This document shows positions 54,996-64,000 of a DNA stretch of 64,000 bases, piece after piece (within the stretch, counting starts at the first letter, position 1; every line of letters begins with the position of its first letter). Below the pieces are notes generated by a model. The model was not told the origin of the DNA. It did no database searches and saw nothing but the letters and a program-made list of their open reading frames with translations. Both the position numbers and the translations under genes were made by a program. The stretch comes from Negadavirga shengliensis (GTDB lineage: Bacteria; Bacteroidota; Bacteroidia; Cytophagales; Cyclobacteriaceae): NCBI RefSeq assembly GCF_042652345.1, contig NZ_JBHSJJ010000002.1, positions 248,001 to 312,000 on the forward strand. Reading direction: 5' to 3'.

Positions 54996-57900
54996 ATGCC
55001 ACCAAAAGAGAAAGTAAATAACAACCAAAAAATAAAAGTTCTTCGGGCTGAGCTGAAGGAGGTTCAGAAAAAGCTGGATGAGCAGAAGTATCTTATTCAA
55101 AATAACAGCGCTATTATACAGGCTGCACTCAACCAAAGCAACAAGGCCTGTATTTTTGTGGACCCCCATCTCAACATCACCGAATACAACACGCTGGCCA
55201 AAAGCCTTTTTTCAAACTTTAAAGGCAGCGGCATATCTGCGGCAAAAAAAATCCTCCATTTGCTCCCCGAAGATGAAAGCCGCGATTTTTTAAACGAAAT
55301 TAAGGAGGCATTCTCAGGGAAACCTATCAAGAAAGAAAAGTCATTCCGTCAAACCGATGGATCAAGACAAAATTTTTCAGTCACCTACATCCCGGTCTCC
55401 GCACACCCAGATCATGTATCGGCTGTAATCATCACCTTTTCACCGCTAAAAATACTGGAACAAGGATCCACTATAAGCCTCATCCATTCTCTTAACGAAA
55501 GGATAAAGGAACAATCTTGCCTGATCAAAATGGTGGAACTTTGTAATACAGCTACGGACATTAAGGAACTGCTGAGCAATGCCGTAAACATCATACCGGA
55601 AGGATGGCAATTTCCTGAAATCACTTCTGCGGTAATCCGGTTTGAGGGAAAAGTATTTACTTCCGTTGGCCATAAAAGCAGTCCCTGGTTTCAGAGATCC
55701 GAAAAAAAAACCTCCTCAAACAAGAAAATGGAGGTTTCTGTATTTTATCAAAAGCAAATGCCTGTGGCTGACGATGGCCCCTTTTTAAAAGAAGAGGCTC
55801 AGTTAATCCGGGATATCTCCAACAACCTCGTTTCCAGCATTGACCAAATCATTGCAAGGGAAAAAATACGGCAAAAGGAACAATACCTGTTTACCATTTT
55901 GAATTCTGACCCCCAGTGTGTAAAGCTCGTGGCCAGTGATGGTACCTTGTTGGACATGAATCCTGCCGGACTGCATATGATAGAAGCGCAAGACCAACCT
56001 GAAGCAGCAATAGGCAATAAAATCCATAAACTGATCCACCCGGAAGACTTACCTATTTTTACCGGTCTTCATGAAAATGCCTTAAAAGGAAAAAAGGGAG
56101 AGGCGCAGTTCCGTATCATCGGCTTAAAAGGAACCCAGCGCTGGATGGAAAACACCTCAGTCCCATTTAAGGACAACCGAGGCAAGATCACTTCCGTCAT
56201 GAGTGTCGCCCATGACATCACCGACAAAAAGAACCTTCAGCAGCTTTTGGATAATGCCTCTCAAATGGCCAGAATAGGAGGATGGGAACTGGACATGGTA
56301 AATAACACCATATTTTGGTCTAAGATAACCCGTGAAATTCATGAAGTAGAAGACGGCTTCGAACCAGACTTGGAGTCCGGTATTAATTTTTATAGAAGTG
56401 ATTACCGTTCTAAGGTCCGAAAAGCCATCCAGGACTGCGCCGACCATGGCATTCCCTTTGATTTTGAATTTCCAATCGTCACAGGCAAGGGTCGGGAAAA
56501 ATGGGTAAGGGCGATAGGTCAAGGGGATTTTAGAAACGGTAAATGTGTCAAAATATTCGGGAGCTTTCAGGATATTCATAGAACAAAATCAAGCGAATTG
56601 GCATTGGAAAAAGCCTACGAAGAGAAAAAAACTATCCTGGAGAGTATAGGTGATGCTTTTTTTGCGGTAGATGAAAATTGGACCGTGACTTACTGGAACA
56701 AGGAAGCCGAAACCCTGCTGGATATGGACAGGAACAATATCCTTGGAAAAAACCTTTGGACAATATACCGCGACGCTGTAGAACTGGATTTTTATGCACA
56801 GTACCACAAGGCCATGGATACTGGAAAATCCGTGGCTTTTGAGGAATACTATCCCACGGTCAATAAATGGTTCGAAGTAAATGCTTACCCTTCTGAAAAA
56901 GGACTTTCAGTTTATTTTAAGGACATCAGTCTCAGGAAACTCTCCGAGCAAGCCATCAAAGCGACCAATGAACGGTTTGAAAAAGTCACCGAAGCCACGA
57001 ACGATGCGATTTGGGACTGGGACATTGTCCAAAACACAATCTATTGGGGCAATGGTTTCAAGACTTTGTTTGGATATGATGTAGATAAAAAGACGGCCTC
57101 GTCTGTGTCCTGGACAACATATATCCACGAGGAGGATGTGGCTGCTGTGAAAGCAAGTTTGTCCAAAGTGATAGAGGATAAAAGCCGGTCCAACTGGGAA
57201 CATGAATACCGGTATATCAGAGCCAATGGCGAGCATGCGTTTGTGGTAAACAGGGGGGTGATCATCAGGGACGACAAAGGCAAGGCGATCAGAATGGTGG
57301 GAGCGATGACGGATATCACCCATAGAAAAGAATACGAAGCTTCACTCAAAAAACTGAATGAAAAACTGGAACAAAGAGCCATGGAACTGGCCATTTCCAA
57401 CGAAGACCTCGAACAGTTTGCTTTTGTGGCCTCCCATGACCTGCAGGAACCTTTGCGCATGATCACCAGTTTTCTCGCTCTTTTAAAGCAAAATTACAGT
57501 GACCAGCTCAATGACAATGCCCAAAAATATATATATTTTGCGGTAGACGGTGCCCAGCGGATGAGACAGATCATCCTGGACCTATTGGAATTTTCAAGGG
57601 TGGGTAAACAAAAAGATAAAATACAGCCGGTTGATCTCAATTTAATTCTTGAAGAAACCTGTCACATTCAGAAAGGACTTATAGAGGAGAAAAATGCTGT
57701 CATTTCCTATCAAAATCTTCCCAAACTGAATTCTTACCGGGCTCCGCTCTTGCAAATATTCCAAAACCTTATCGGGAATGCGTTAAAATATTCCCAAAAG
57801 GGGATCCCTCCCCAGATTACCGTCACCGCCCGGGACATGGATGGCGAATGGCAAATAGCCGTACAGGATAACGGGATTGGCATAGAAAAAGAATATTTTA

Positions 57901-58079
57901 ATAAGATATTTGTCATCTTTCAAAGACTCCATGGAAAGGATGAATATGAAGGTACAGGGATAGGATTGGCAATAGTAAAAAAAATAGTTGAAAACATGAA
58001 AGGTAGAATATGGGTAGCTTCAGAATTGGGAAGGGGAAGCACCTTTTACTTCACCCTCAAAAAAATCCCCTTTAAATAA
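54996..58079 (+). CDS. Soluble multi-PAS sensor histidine kinase
   Basis: I use the ATG at 54996; a TTG at 54972 would add 8 residues. About 1027 residues, no membrane helix. Domains (numbered from the ATG): coiled coil 10-35, PAS at about 40-150, GAF-like at 170-290, then PAS at 295-410 (HPEDLPIF), 420-530 (GGWELDMVNNTIFWS), 540-645 (AFFAVDENWTVTYWNKEAE) and 660-780 (AIWDWDIVQNTIYWGNGF). HisKA has His814 in FVASHDLQEPLRM, and HATPase_c has FQNLIGNALKYSQKG, VQDNGIGIE and GTGIGLAIVKK. All kinase boxes are intact. This resembles phytochrome-type kinases and is the only gene in the cluster with an ATPase domain, so it may phosphorylate the receivers downstream. Confidence 0.93.
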   Translation: MPPKEKVNNNQKIKVLRAELKEVQKKLDEQKYLIQNNSAIIQAALNQSNKACIFVDPHLNITEYNTLAKSLFSNFKGSGISAAKKILHLLPEDESRDFLNEIKEAFSGKPIKKEKSFRQTDGSRQNFSVTYIPVSAHPDHVSAVIITFSPLKILEQGSTISLIHSLNERIKEQSCLIKMVELCNTATDIKELLSNAVNIIPEGWQFPEITSAVIRFEGKVFTSVGHKSSPWFQRSEKKTSSNKKMEVSVFYQKQMPVADDGPFLKEEAQLIRDISNNLVSSIDQIIAREKIRQKEQYLFTILNSDPQCVKLVASDGTLLDMNPAGLHMIEAQDQPEAAIGNKIHKLIHPEDLPIFTGLHENALKGKKGEAQFRIIGLKGTQRWMENTSVPFKDNRGKITSVMSVAHDITDKKNLQQLLDNASQMARIGGWELDMVNNTIFWSKITREIHEVEDGFEPDLESGINFYRSDYRSKVRKAIQDCADHGIPFDFEFPIVTGKGREKWVRAIGQGDFRNGKCVKIFGSFQDIHRTKSSELALEKAYEEKKTILESIGDAFFAVDENWTVTYWNKEAETLLDMDRNNILGKNLWTIYRDAVELDFYAQYHKAMDTGKSVAFEEYYPTVNKWFEVNAYPSEKGLSVYFKDISLRKLSEQAIKATNERFEKVTEATNDAIWDWDIVQNTIYWGNGFKTLFGYDVDKKTASSVSWTTYIHEEDVAAVKASLSKVIEDKSRSNWEHEYRYIRANGEHAFVVNRGVIIRDDKGKAIRMVGAMTDITHRKEYEASLKKLNEKLEQRAMELAISNEDLEQFAFVASHDLQEPLRMITSFLALLKQNYSDQLNDNAQKYIYFAVDGAQRMRQIILDLLEFSRVGKQKDKIQPVDLNLILEETCHIQKGLIEEKNAVISYQNLPKLNSYRAPLLQIFQNLIGNALKYSQKGIPPQITVTARDMDGEWQIAVQDNGIGIEKEYFNKIFVIFQRLHGKDEYEGTGIGLAIVKKIVENMKGRIWVASELGRGSTFYFTLKKIPFK

Positions 58080-58093
58080 GTATATTGAGTATA

Positions 58094-60778
58094 ATGAAGA
58101 ATCCATCGGCATGTATATTGTTCTCATTTGTCTGGCTTTTTACTGTTACAGAACAAATCGGCCGGCTATATGCTCAGGAAACAACCTCCCCCTATTTTTC
58201 AGAACAACATTACGTGCCCAGAATATGGGACAATACCAAAGGCCTTCCCGTCAATACCGTTTTCAAAACCATCATAGACCAAACCGGTTATCTATGGGCG
58301 GCTACGGAAGAGGGGCTTATCCGGTTTGATGGACTGGCATTCAAAACCTTTAATCAGGAAAACATTTCCGATATACGGTCTCCCCTATTCTATGACGTGA
58401 TCTTATCAGAAAACGGAGATATTTGGGCGGCCAACATCCATTCCCTGGTCCGGATTCAAGACAACCAATTTACGGTATTCGATGCGAGAGACCAGATCGA
58501 AGGTTCATGGATCAATACAATTTTGGAAACCCGGCAGGGAGAAATATGGATCGGGACACATGAGGGGAAGTTACTCAAATTGACCGGCGACCACATCGGT
58601 CCCATACCCCAATGGAATGTCGATAAGCCGGGTATGATTGATGCTTTACTTAAAACCCCGGAAGGAATCCTGGTAGGGACACAAAAGGGTCTGTATCGCT
58701 ATTCCGAAGATCTGAATAAATTTTCTGCAATACCGGGATTTGAGCATTCAAAAATCAGGGCATTGGTCCGGCACCCGGATGGGGCCATATGGATAGGTAC
58801 CGCCGATGAGGGTGTTTTCAGGTTAAACAACGATGAAATCACATCTTTTGACATTACCACAGGTTTGAAAAGCAATCAGGTCAACGCCCTTTTTGTGGAT
58901 CATGATGCGAAAGTATGGGTTGGAATGGACAAAGGCGGGGTAATATTGATCGATAACAACCGCTTGGTTTCCTTTAGGGATACGCAATTTGCTTCCAATG
59001 AAATCCGACATATCCATGTCGCTGGAAATGGCACCATATGGCTGGCCCCAATGGGTTCAGGACTGATCCAGATGATTCCCGCAGAAGTCAGGATGATGTC
59101 AAAAGCAGATGGTCTTTGCGATGATACGATATTACCTATTTATGAGGATGAGGAGGGTACCATATGGGCAGGGACGGCGGGAGCAGGAGTCAGCCGCATT
59201 GATGACGAAAGGGTCACCTGTATCACTACACGGGATGGGCTGGCCGACGATTTAATATTGGGTCTAGGTGGTTTCGATGGATATACCTATATCGGCACCA
59301 CCAAAGGTTTAAACTGTTATAATAAAAAGAAAAAAAAGGTAGTAAGGACGTTTACCGTTAATGACGGCCTGACAGACGATATCATTTATGCCATTTATAA
59401 AGATTCCAAGGGGACGGTTTGGGTAGCAGGTGCCTCCGGAGGCATCTACCAGCTTGTGGATCACAAAAATCTTCGCCCCATTGCCGTACCCGAAAGCTAT
59501 CATAAAGCTGAGTTCATTAATATTTTCGAGGACAGCAAAGGAAATATCTGGTTTGGCACCTATGCCACAGGAGCACTCAAAATGGAACAAAACGGACGTT
59601 TTACAGCGTATCCCGTTCATGACCATGCACCTTCCGGAATGGTTTCCAGCTTTTTTGAAGATGAAGCTGGGGATATCTGGCTGGGAACACATGATGCGCT
59701 CCTTTTGCTGGAAAACGATTCCTTCAGAATATTTAACAGGACAAACGGTTTGCAATTCAACGGAGCCCATGCCCTTATCCCGGATGATTTGGGATATTTA
59801 TGGATGAGTAGCAATTATGGACTACAGCGGGTTTCATTAAAAGATTTATTGTCCTTAAAAGGGGATTCCACTCATACAAAAAAAATCCCGGTTCGTTATT
59901 TCGACACATCGGACGGCATGGCAAACAATGAAGCAAACGGGGGTATTTTTCCCGCGGGGTGGAAAATGAAAAATGGAGAGATATGGGTGCCAACCATTGA
60001 AGGAATAGCCATTATAAATCCCGCGGAGGTAAGGGCAAGAACATCTGAACTCAAGGTAAACATTGCCCACATCCGCTATGGGGATAAGGAATTCCATGAT
60101 TTTCAAAATGTCGAAATACCCGCCGGTGTTTATAATTTGGAAATACAATACGGGAGTTTTGATTTCCGAAAACCTCATACCATCAATTATCATTACCGCC
60201 TAAAAAACCTTAACAGCGAGTGGAATTTAGCCGGCAACAGAAACACCGCCTATTTTACTTCTTTAAACCCAGGTCACTATATCTTTGAAGTCAAGGCAGA
60301 GCAATTTGGGCGCGAATCGGAAATTTCTTCCATTGGATTTACAGTAGCTCCCTTCTTTCATCAAACCTATTGGTTTCGGGGGCTTCTCTTGTGTGCTCTT
60401 TTTCTTTCAGGGTTCTTTGCCCGTCAATTTTATGCCAAACACCAGTTGGGCAAGGAAATGAAACTGCAAATCCAGGAACAAACACATGAACTGAAAAACA
60501 GGAACCGGTTGCTTGAAAACGCGCTTTCCGATATCGCCCATCAAAATAAAATCCTGAAAGAAATTGCCTGGGTACAATCTCACCGTTTACGAGGGCCATT
60601 GTCCAAAATCCTTGGCTTCACTGCTGTGTTAAAGGATTTCGACCACTTTACCAATGTCAAAAAAAGCAAAGAAAGTTTACTTGAGGAAATTGAGAAAGCG
60701 GCTAAAGAAATGGACCTGTTTATACGGAAACTGAACGATAAAATAGAAAATACAGACGACAACAACAAAAACAGTTAA
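58094..60778 (+). CDS. Periplasmic two-component-type propeller sensor ending in a DHp-like module without ATPase
   Basis: I use ATG 58094 (TTG 58085 adds 3 residues), 15 bp after the kinase gene. 894 residues: signal segment (CILFSFVWLFTVTEQIGRLY); a Reg_prop propeller of about a dozen WAATEEGLIRFDG-type repeats (IWIGTADEGVFRLN, IWAGTAGAGVSRID, VWVAGASGGIYQL, IWFGTYATGALKM); a Y_Y_Y domain at about 675-750 (YNLEIQYGSFDFRK, YHYRLKNLNSEWN); one membrane helix (GLLLCALFLSGFFARQF); a coiled coil; then IAWVQSHRLRGPLSKILGF with His830. Ordinary members continue into HATPase, receiver and AraC domains. Here the protein stops about 64 residues after the His. It is followed after 1 base by a response regulator. 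Confidence 0.9.
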   Translation: MKNPSACILFSFVWLFTVTEQIGRLYAQETTSPYFSEQHYVPRIWDNTKGLPVNTVFKTIIDQTGYLWAATEEGLIRFDGLAFKTFNQENISDIRSPLFYDVILSENGDIWAANIHSLVRIQDNQFTVFDARDQIEGSWINTILETRQGEIWIGTHEGKLLKLTGDHIGPIPQWNVDKPGMIDALLKTPEGILVGTQKGLYRYSEDLNKFSAIPGFEHSKIRALVRHPDGAIWIGTADEGVFRLNNDEITSFDITTGLKSNQVNALFVDHDAKVWVGMDKGGVILIDNNRLVSFRDTQFASNEIRHIHVAGNGTIWLAPMGSGLIQMIPAEVRMMSKADGLCDDTILPIYEDEEGTIWAGTAGAGVSRIDDERVTCITTRDGLADDLILGLGGFDGYTYIGTTKGLNCYNKKKKKVVRTFTVNDGLTDDIIYAIYKDSKGTVWVAGASGGIYQLVDHKNLRPIAVPESYHKAEFINIFEDSKGNIWFGTYATGALKMEQNGRFTAYPVHDHAPSGMVSSFFEDEAGDIWLGTHDALLLLENDSFRIFNRTNGLQFNGAHALIPDDLGYLWMSSNYGLQRVSLKDLLSLKGDSTHTKKIPVRYFDTSDGMANNEANGGIFPAGWKMKNGEIWVPTIEGIAIINPAEVRARTSELKVNIAHIRYGDKEFHDFQNVEIPAGVYNLEIQYGSFDFRKPHTINYHYRLKNLNSEWNLAGNRNTAYFTSLNPGHYIFEVKAEQFGRESEISSIGFTVAPFFHQTYWFRGLLLCALFLSGFFARQFYAKHQLGKEMKLQIQEQTHELKNRNRLLENALSDIAHQNKILKEIAWVQSHRLRGPLSKILGFTAVLKDFDHFTNVKKSKESLLEEIEKAAKEMDLFIRKLNDKIENTDDNNKNS

Positions 60779-60779
60779 A

Positions 60780-61184
60780 ATGACCAAACGAGCCATGATC
60801 GTGGACGATGATGAGGGGGTGCTTTTTCTCCATGAGCTGATGTTGGTAGAAAGCAACTTCGCTGAAGAGATACTCTCTTTCAACGATGCCCAGGATGCAC
60901 TTGATTATCTTGAGAAGGGCAGCGGGAATGACCACTATATTGTCTTTTTGGACATTAACATGCCTAAAACAAGCGGCTGGGATTTTTTGAATCAGTTGGA
61001 ACATGGGCATTATGATCCTAAAATTCATGTCATCATGGTCACTTCCTCCATCAACCAATCGGATAGAAAAAGGGCCGAGAAATTCAATCACGTGGTTTAT
61101 TTTGTAGAAAAACCACTGGATATTGATGTGTGTGAGCGGCTAAAAAAAATGGAGAGCCTTAAGGAACTGTTTAATAAAAATTAA
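60780..61184 (+). CDS. Single-domain response regulator
   Basis: A 134-residue receiver: acidic pair in MIVDDDEGVLF, phospho-acceptor Asp58 in IVFLDINMPKTSGWDF, Thr/Ser in VIMVTSSINQSD and Lys in VYFVEKPLDID. There is no output domain. It starts 1 base after the propeller sensor stop, so the two are almost certainly translated together. The natural phosphodonor is either the upstream kinase (54996) or, through it, the His of the sensor's DHp-like end. Confidence 0.95.
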   Translation: MTKRAMIVDDDEGVLFLHELMLVESNFAEEILSFNDAQDALDYLEKGSGNDHYIVFLDINMPKTSGWDFLNQLEHGHYDPKIHVIMVTSSINQSDRKRAEKFNHVVYFVEKPLDIDVCERLKKMESLKELFNKN

Positions 61185-61434
61185 TACCCTCCTCAGTTCT
61201 TCATGATAACGGAACGATATAAGCACCGGCAATCACGAAACTGAAAGTCATGGTAATGCCAGGAATGCGTTGTTCTGTTTCGCAAGACAGGTTGACTTTA
61301 ATCAAATTAAATAGATTATGGATTTTTTACAACATTGTATCACCGGAGCTGGTAAAATAAAAACCATTCATGAAATCTACTTATTTTCTTTTTTATAAAA
61401 AATCATATATCTTAAGAAAATACTTTCAATAGAT

Positions 61435-61875
61435 ATGCGGACCATCAAACATACAGATTTTCATGTTTTGCTTGTAGAAGACAACGAGGGGGATATAATA
61501 CTTACCTTGGAAGCATTTGAAGAAAACAAAATCACCTGCGATGTCAGCGTGGTCAAAGATGGCAAAGAAGCATTGGATTATGTTTTTCATCAAGGTAAAT
61601 ACAAAAGCACCGCCCCCCCAGATCTGATCCTGTTGGACATCAATCTGCCGAAGAAAAACGGGTTGGAAGTTTTACAGCAAATCAAAGAAAGAGACAGAAC
61701 CAAACACATTCCAATTATTGTCCTTACCACCTCCACTTCAAAAAATGATGTAATGGCCGCATATCAGAATTATGCCAATTGCTATATTACCAAGCCGATG
61801 GATTTAAACAGTTTTATCCAAGCAATATCGCGCATAGAAAATTTTTGGCTTGATATAGCGACGTTACCCCATTAA
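61435..61875 (+). CDS. Rcp1-type single-domain response regulator
   Basis: A 146-residue receiver of the Rcp1 (cyanobacterial phytochrome partner) type: VLLVEDNEGDIILTLEAFEE, Asp68 in LILLDINLPKKNGLEVLQQI, Thr-rich PIIVLTTSTSKNDV and CYITKPMDLNSF. Rcp1-type proteins dimerise and pair with phytochrome-like kinases, which matches the multi-PAS kinase upstream. The 250-bp gap in front shows no gene, so a separate promoter is likely. The next gene starts 2 bases after its stop. Confidence 0.95.
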   Translation: MRTIKHTDFHVLLVEDNEGDIILTLEAFEENKITCDVSVVKDGKEALDYVFHQGKYKSTAPPDLILLDINLPKKNGLEVLQQIKERDRTKHIPIIVLTTSTSKNDVMAAYQNYANCYITKPMDLNSFIQAISRIENFWLDIATLPH

Positions 61876-61877
61876 AA

Positions 61878-62909
61878 ATGCAAAGGGACAGTAAATCATA
61901 CCAAATCCTAGTAGTCGAAGACAATCCGGGCGACTACTTTTTAGTAGAGGAATTTCTCAGGGAAAAAATGACTGCTCCCCGGGTGGTCAGGAGTGAAAGC
62001 TTTAAACAAGCTAAAACAACTATCATTAATGAGGATAACCGCTTTGATATTATTCTTCTCGATCTTTCATTACCTGACAAAGAAGGGGAAGAACTTATCC
62101 GCGAAGCCATATTCCTGTCAGCAGGCACACCCATTATTATCCTGACCGGATTTGTAGATGAGAATTTTGCCGTCAAGTCGCTTTCTTTAGGTATATCGGA
62201 TTATCTTTTGAAAGATGATCTGAATTCCACAATCCTCTATAAAAGCATTATTTACAATTTGGAGAGGCATAAAAACCTTTTAAAGCTCAAAGAATCCGAA
62301 CAACGTTATTTTGACCTTTTCCACCTCAGTCCATTACCTATGTGGGTGTACGATTTGGAGACTTATGCTTTCCTGAATGTCAACCAAGCGGCCATTGAGC
62401 ATTATGGTTACAGTTATGGAGAATTCATGCAAATGACCATCCTGGACATCAGGCCAAAAGAGCATGCCATAAGCGTGAAAGAAGTATTGAAAGAAACAAA
62501 AAAAAACCAAGCAAGAAAATTCAGGGGTGTTTTTGTTCATCAAAAGAAAGATGGTACCCTGTTGGAGGTTGAGATCATTTCAAAATTCCTGGATTTCCAG
62601 GGAAGGAAAGCAAGAATGGTACTGGCCAACGACATGACCGAGAAACTTAATTACGTCAAAGCCATAGAAACACAAAATGAAAAACTGAAGAGCATTGCAT
62701 GGCTCCAATCCCATGTGGTACGGGCGCCATTGGCCAGAATGATGGGTTTGATCAATTTGATTAAAACAGGAGAACTCAGTATGGATGAGAAAATATCTTT
62801 TCTTGACCATATCATTGCTTCTGCCGACGAGGTGGATAAGGTCATCCGGAATATTGTGAACAAAGCCCAAAAAATATCCTTTATGAATAAGGGTAAACCT
62901 GATAACTGA
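61878..62909 (+). CDS. Receiver-PAS protein ending in a DHp-like module without ATPase
   Basis: A 343-residue protein: receiver at about 1-130 (ILVVEDNPGDYFLVEEFLRE, phospho-acceptor Asp62 in ILLDLSLPDKEGEEL, IIILTGFVDENFAVKSLSLG), PAS at about 140-255 (FHLSPLPMWVYDLETYAFLN, FVHQKKDGTLLEVEII), a short coiled coil, then IAWLQSHVVRAPLARMMGL with His279 and a second helix (SFLDHIIASADEVDKVIRNI). It ends 64 residues after the His, without an ATPase domain. The last module is the same as in the propeller sensor. Such a protein could take phosphate on Asp62 and exchange it through His279, or simply dimerise. Confidence 0.92.
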   Translation: MQRDSKSYQILVVEDNPGDYFLVEEFLREKMTAPRVVRSESFKQAKTTIINEDNRFDIILLDLSLPDKEGEELIREAIFLSAGTPIIILTGFVDENFAVKSLSLGISDYLLKDDLNSTILYKSIIYNLERHKNLLKLKESEQRYFDLFHLSPLPMWVYDLETYAFLNVNQAAIEHYGYSYGEFMQMTILDIRPKEHAISVKEVLKETKKNQARKFRGVFVHQKKDGTLLEVEIISKFLDFQGRKARMVLANDMTEKLNYVKAIETQNEKLKSIAWLQSHVVRAPLARMMGLINLIKTGELSMDEKISFLDHIIASADEVDKVIRNIVNKAQKISFMNKGKPDN

Positions 62910-62930
62910 AATATCCCTTGAAACGATCGC

Positions 62931-62987
62931 AAAAAAAAGAGGGTGTGGCCTAAAGCCAAACAACCCCTTTTTTGGATTTTTTTAAGT
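62931..62987. terminator. Bidirectional terminator between convergent genes
   Basis: AAAAAAGAGGG..TGGC and GCCA..CCCCTTTTTT form an imperfect hairpin between the receiver-PAS gene (stop 62909) and the convergent dehydrogenase gene (stop 62994). It has T-runs on the plus side and A-runs on the other side. Confidence 0.6.
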
Positions 62988-62993
62988 GTTTAA

Positions 62994-63998
62994 TTATTTT
63001 TTACCGATGTACTCCACCAAATCAACTACTTTATTGGAATAACCCCATTCGTTGTCATACCATGATACCAATTTCACAAAGGTATCACTCAATTGGATTC
63101 CCGCACCGGCGTCAAATATGGAAGTTCTGGCGTCACCGATAAAGTCATTGGAAACCACAGCGTCTTCAGTATATCCCATAATTCCTTTCAATTCACCTTC
63201 AGCAGCTTCTTTCATTTTGGCACAGATTTCCTCATAAGAAGCCGGCTTGGCCAATCTTACCGTAAGGTCTACTACCGATACGTTGGGAGTCGGCACCCTA
63301 AAAGCCATGCCTGTAAGTTTACCGTTCAGCTCAGGAATCACTTTTCCAACAGCCTTCGCGGCACCGGTTGAAGAAGGTATGATATTCTGTCCCGCACCTC
63401 TTCCTCCTCTCCAGTCTTTGGCAGAAGGTCCGTCAACCGTTTTTTGAGTAGCAGTAGTGGCATGTACCGTGGTCATCAAACCTTCCTCTATACCCCAGTT
63501 ATCATTAACCACTTTGGCCAAAGGCGCGAGGCAGTTGGTGGTACAGGATGCATTGGAAACAAAAGTCATGTCGGATGTGTAAGCAGATTCATTTACCCCC
63601 ATCACAAACATCGGCGTATCATCTTTGGATGGCGCAGACATGATTACTTTTTTAGCGCCGGAGTCAATATGCCCCTGAGCCTTTTCCTTTGTAAGAAACA
63701 GACCTGTGGATTCCACAATGTACTCCGCTCCAATATCTCCCCATTTCAGATTGGCCGGGTCTTTTTCAGAAGTAACCCTTATGGCATTGCCATTGACCAC
63801 AAGTTTTCCGTCTTTTACTTCCACATCACCTTTGAACTGGCCATGGGTAGAGTCATATTTTAACATGTAGGCCATATAGTCCACATCAATCAGATCATTG
63901 ATGCCGACGATCTGCACATCATCCCTTTCCTGGGCTGCGCGAAATACCAGTCTTCCGATTCTTCCGAATCCATTGATACCTACTTTGATTTTTTCCAT
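62994..63998 (-). CDS. gap: Glyceraldehyde-3-phosphate dehydrogenase
   Basis: A complete 334-residue enzyme that converts glyceraldehyde-3-phosphate, phosphate and NAD to 1,3-bisphosphoglycerate in glycolysis. The Rossmann start is KVGINGFGRIGRLVFR and the NAD-type Asp lies in GINDLIDVD. The catalytic Cys152 is in SNASCTTNCLAPL, with the His in TTVHATTATQ. The phosphate site includes RGGRGAGQNIIPSSTGAAKA, and the C-terminus VSWYDNEWGYSNKVVDL is typical. The start lies 2 bases from the right edge, so its promoter is outside the window. It is a core gene and marks the end of the accessory region. Confidence 0.99.
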   Translation of the reverse strand: MEKIKVGINGFGRIGRLVFRAAQERDDVQIVGINDLIDVDYMAYMLKYDSTHGQFKGDVEVKDGKLVVNGNAIRVTSEKDPANLKWGDIGAEYIVESTGLFLTKEKAQGHIDSGAKKVIMSAPSKDDTPMFVMGVNESAYTSDMTFVSNASCTTNCLAPLAKVVNDNWGIEEGLMTTVHATTATQKTVDGPSAKDWRGGRGAGQNIIPSSTGAAKAVGKVIPELNGKLTGMAFRVPTPNVSVVDLTVRLAKPASYEEICAKMKEAAEGELKGIMGYTEDAVVSNDFIGDARTSIFDAGAGIQLSDTFVKLVSWYDNEWGYSNKVVDLVEYIGKK

Positions 63999-64000
63999 AA

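Overview
The window is a Bacteroidota chromosome segment, probably from the Cyclobacteriaceae or a neighbouring Cytophagales family. The phylum call is well supported: there are two ECF sigma / FecR / SusC / SusD units, N-terminal STN domains on both SusC proteins, DUF4974 C-termini on both FecR proteins, signal-peptide lipoproteins, and almost no Shine-Dalgarno sites. The family call is only an impression from codon use and gene content.

Positions 1-38375 are accessory glycan-degradation DNA, nearly all on the minus strand. PUL 1 reads right to left: ECF sigma (15060-14449), an interruption by a group II intron (13691-11746), FecR, SusC, SusD, a sulfatase, a beta-propeller protein, a DUF1961 protein and a heparinase II/III-like protein that runs off the left edge. 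PUL 2 has the same head (sigma 38375-37764, FecR, SusC, SusD). It is followed by sulfatases at 29313, 24680 and 15624, a PQQ-dehydrogenase-like/PKD/cytochrome c fusion, and an operon (22688-18113) of an NTF2-like lipoprotein, two TIM-barrel-type putative glycosidases and a Sde182-type nucleoside-hydrolase-like protein. A cupin and an aldo/keto reductase lie on the plus strand inside PUL 2. Four S1 sulfatases that look like different subfamilies, plus a heparinase-fold protein, point to a sulfated uronic-acid polysaccharide (glycosaminoglycan-like or ulvan-like). The substrate is inference.

Positions 38773-46497 are housekeeping or miscellaneous: an SPFH lipoprotein, a large metalloprotease/propeller/outer-membrane-barrel fusion, an SDR, a YtxH protein, an AIM6-like phosphodiesterase and an AraC regulator. 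A MITE-like element and a dispersed intergenic repeat lie between them. Positions 46657-53595 hold a TolC-RND-adaptor efflux operon followed by DoxX and TSUP genes. The RND gene is broken by a one-base frameshift and doxX by a frameshift plus a stop codon. With the intron reverse transcriptase, that makes three one-base losses in homopolymers in this window, so sequencing error must be excluded.

Positions 54996-62909 are a five-gene signalling cluster: a soluble multi-PAS histidine kinase, a periplasmic propeller sensor, two single-domain response regulators and a receiver-PAS protein. The propeller sensor and the receiver-PAS protein both end in a histidine-containing DHp-like module with the shared signature IAWxQSHxxRxPL and no ATPase domain. 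This is the least conventional system in the window. A convergent glyceraldehyde-3-phosphate dehydrogenase gene closes the right edge. No tRNA, rRNA or CRISPR array was seen.
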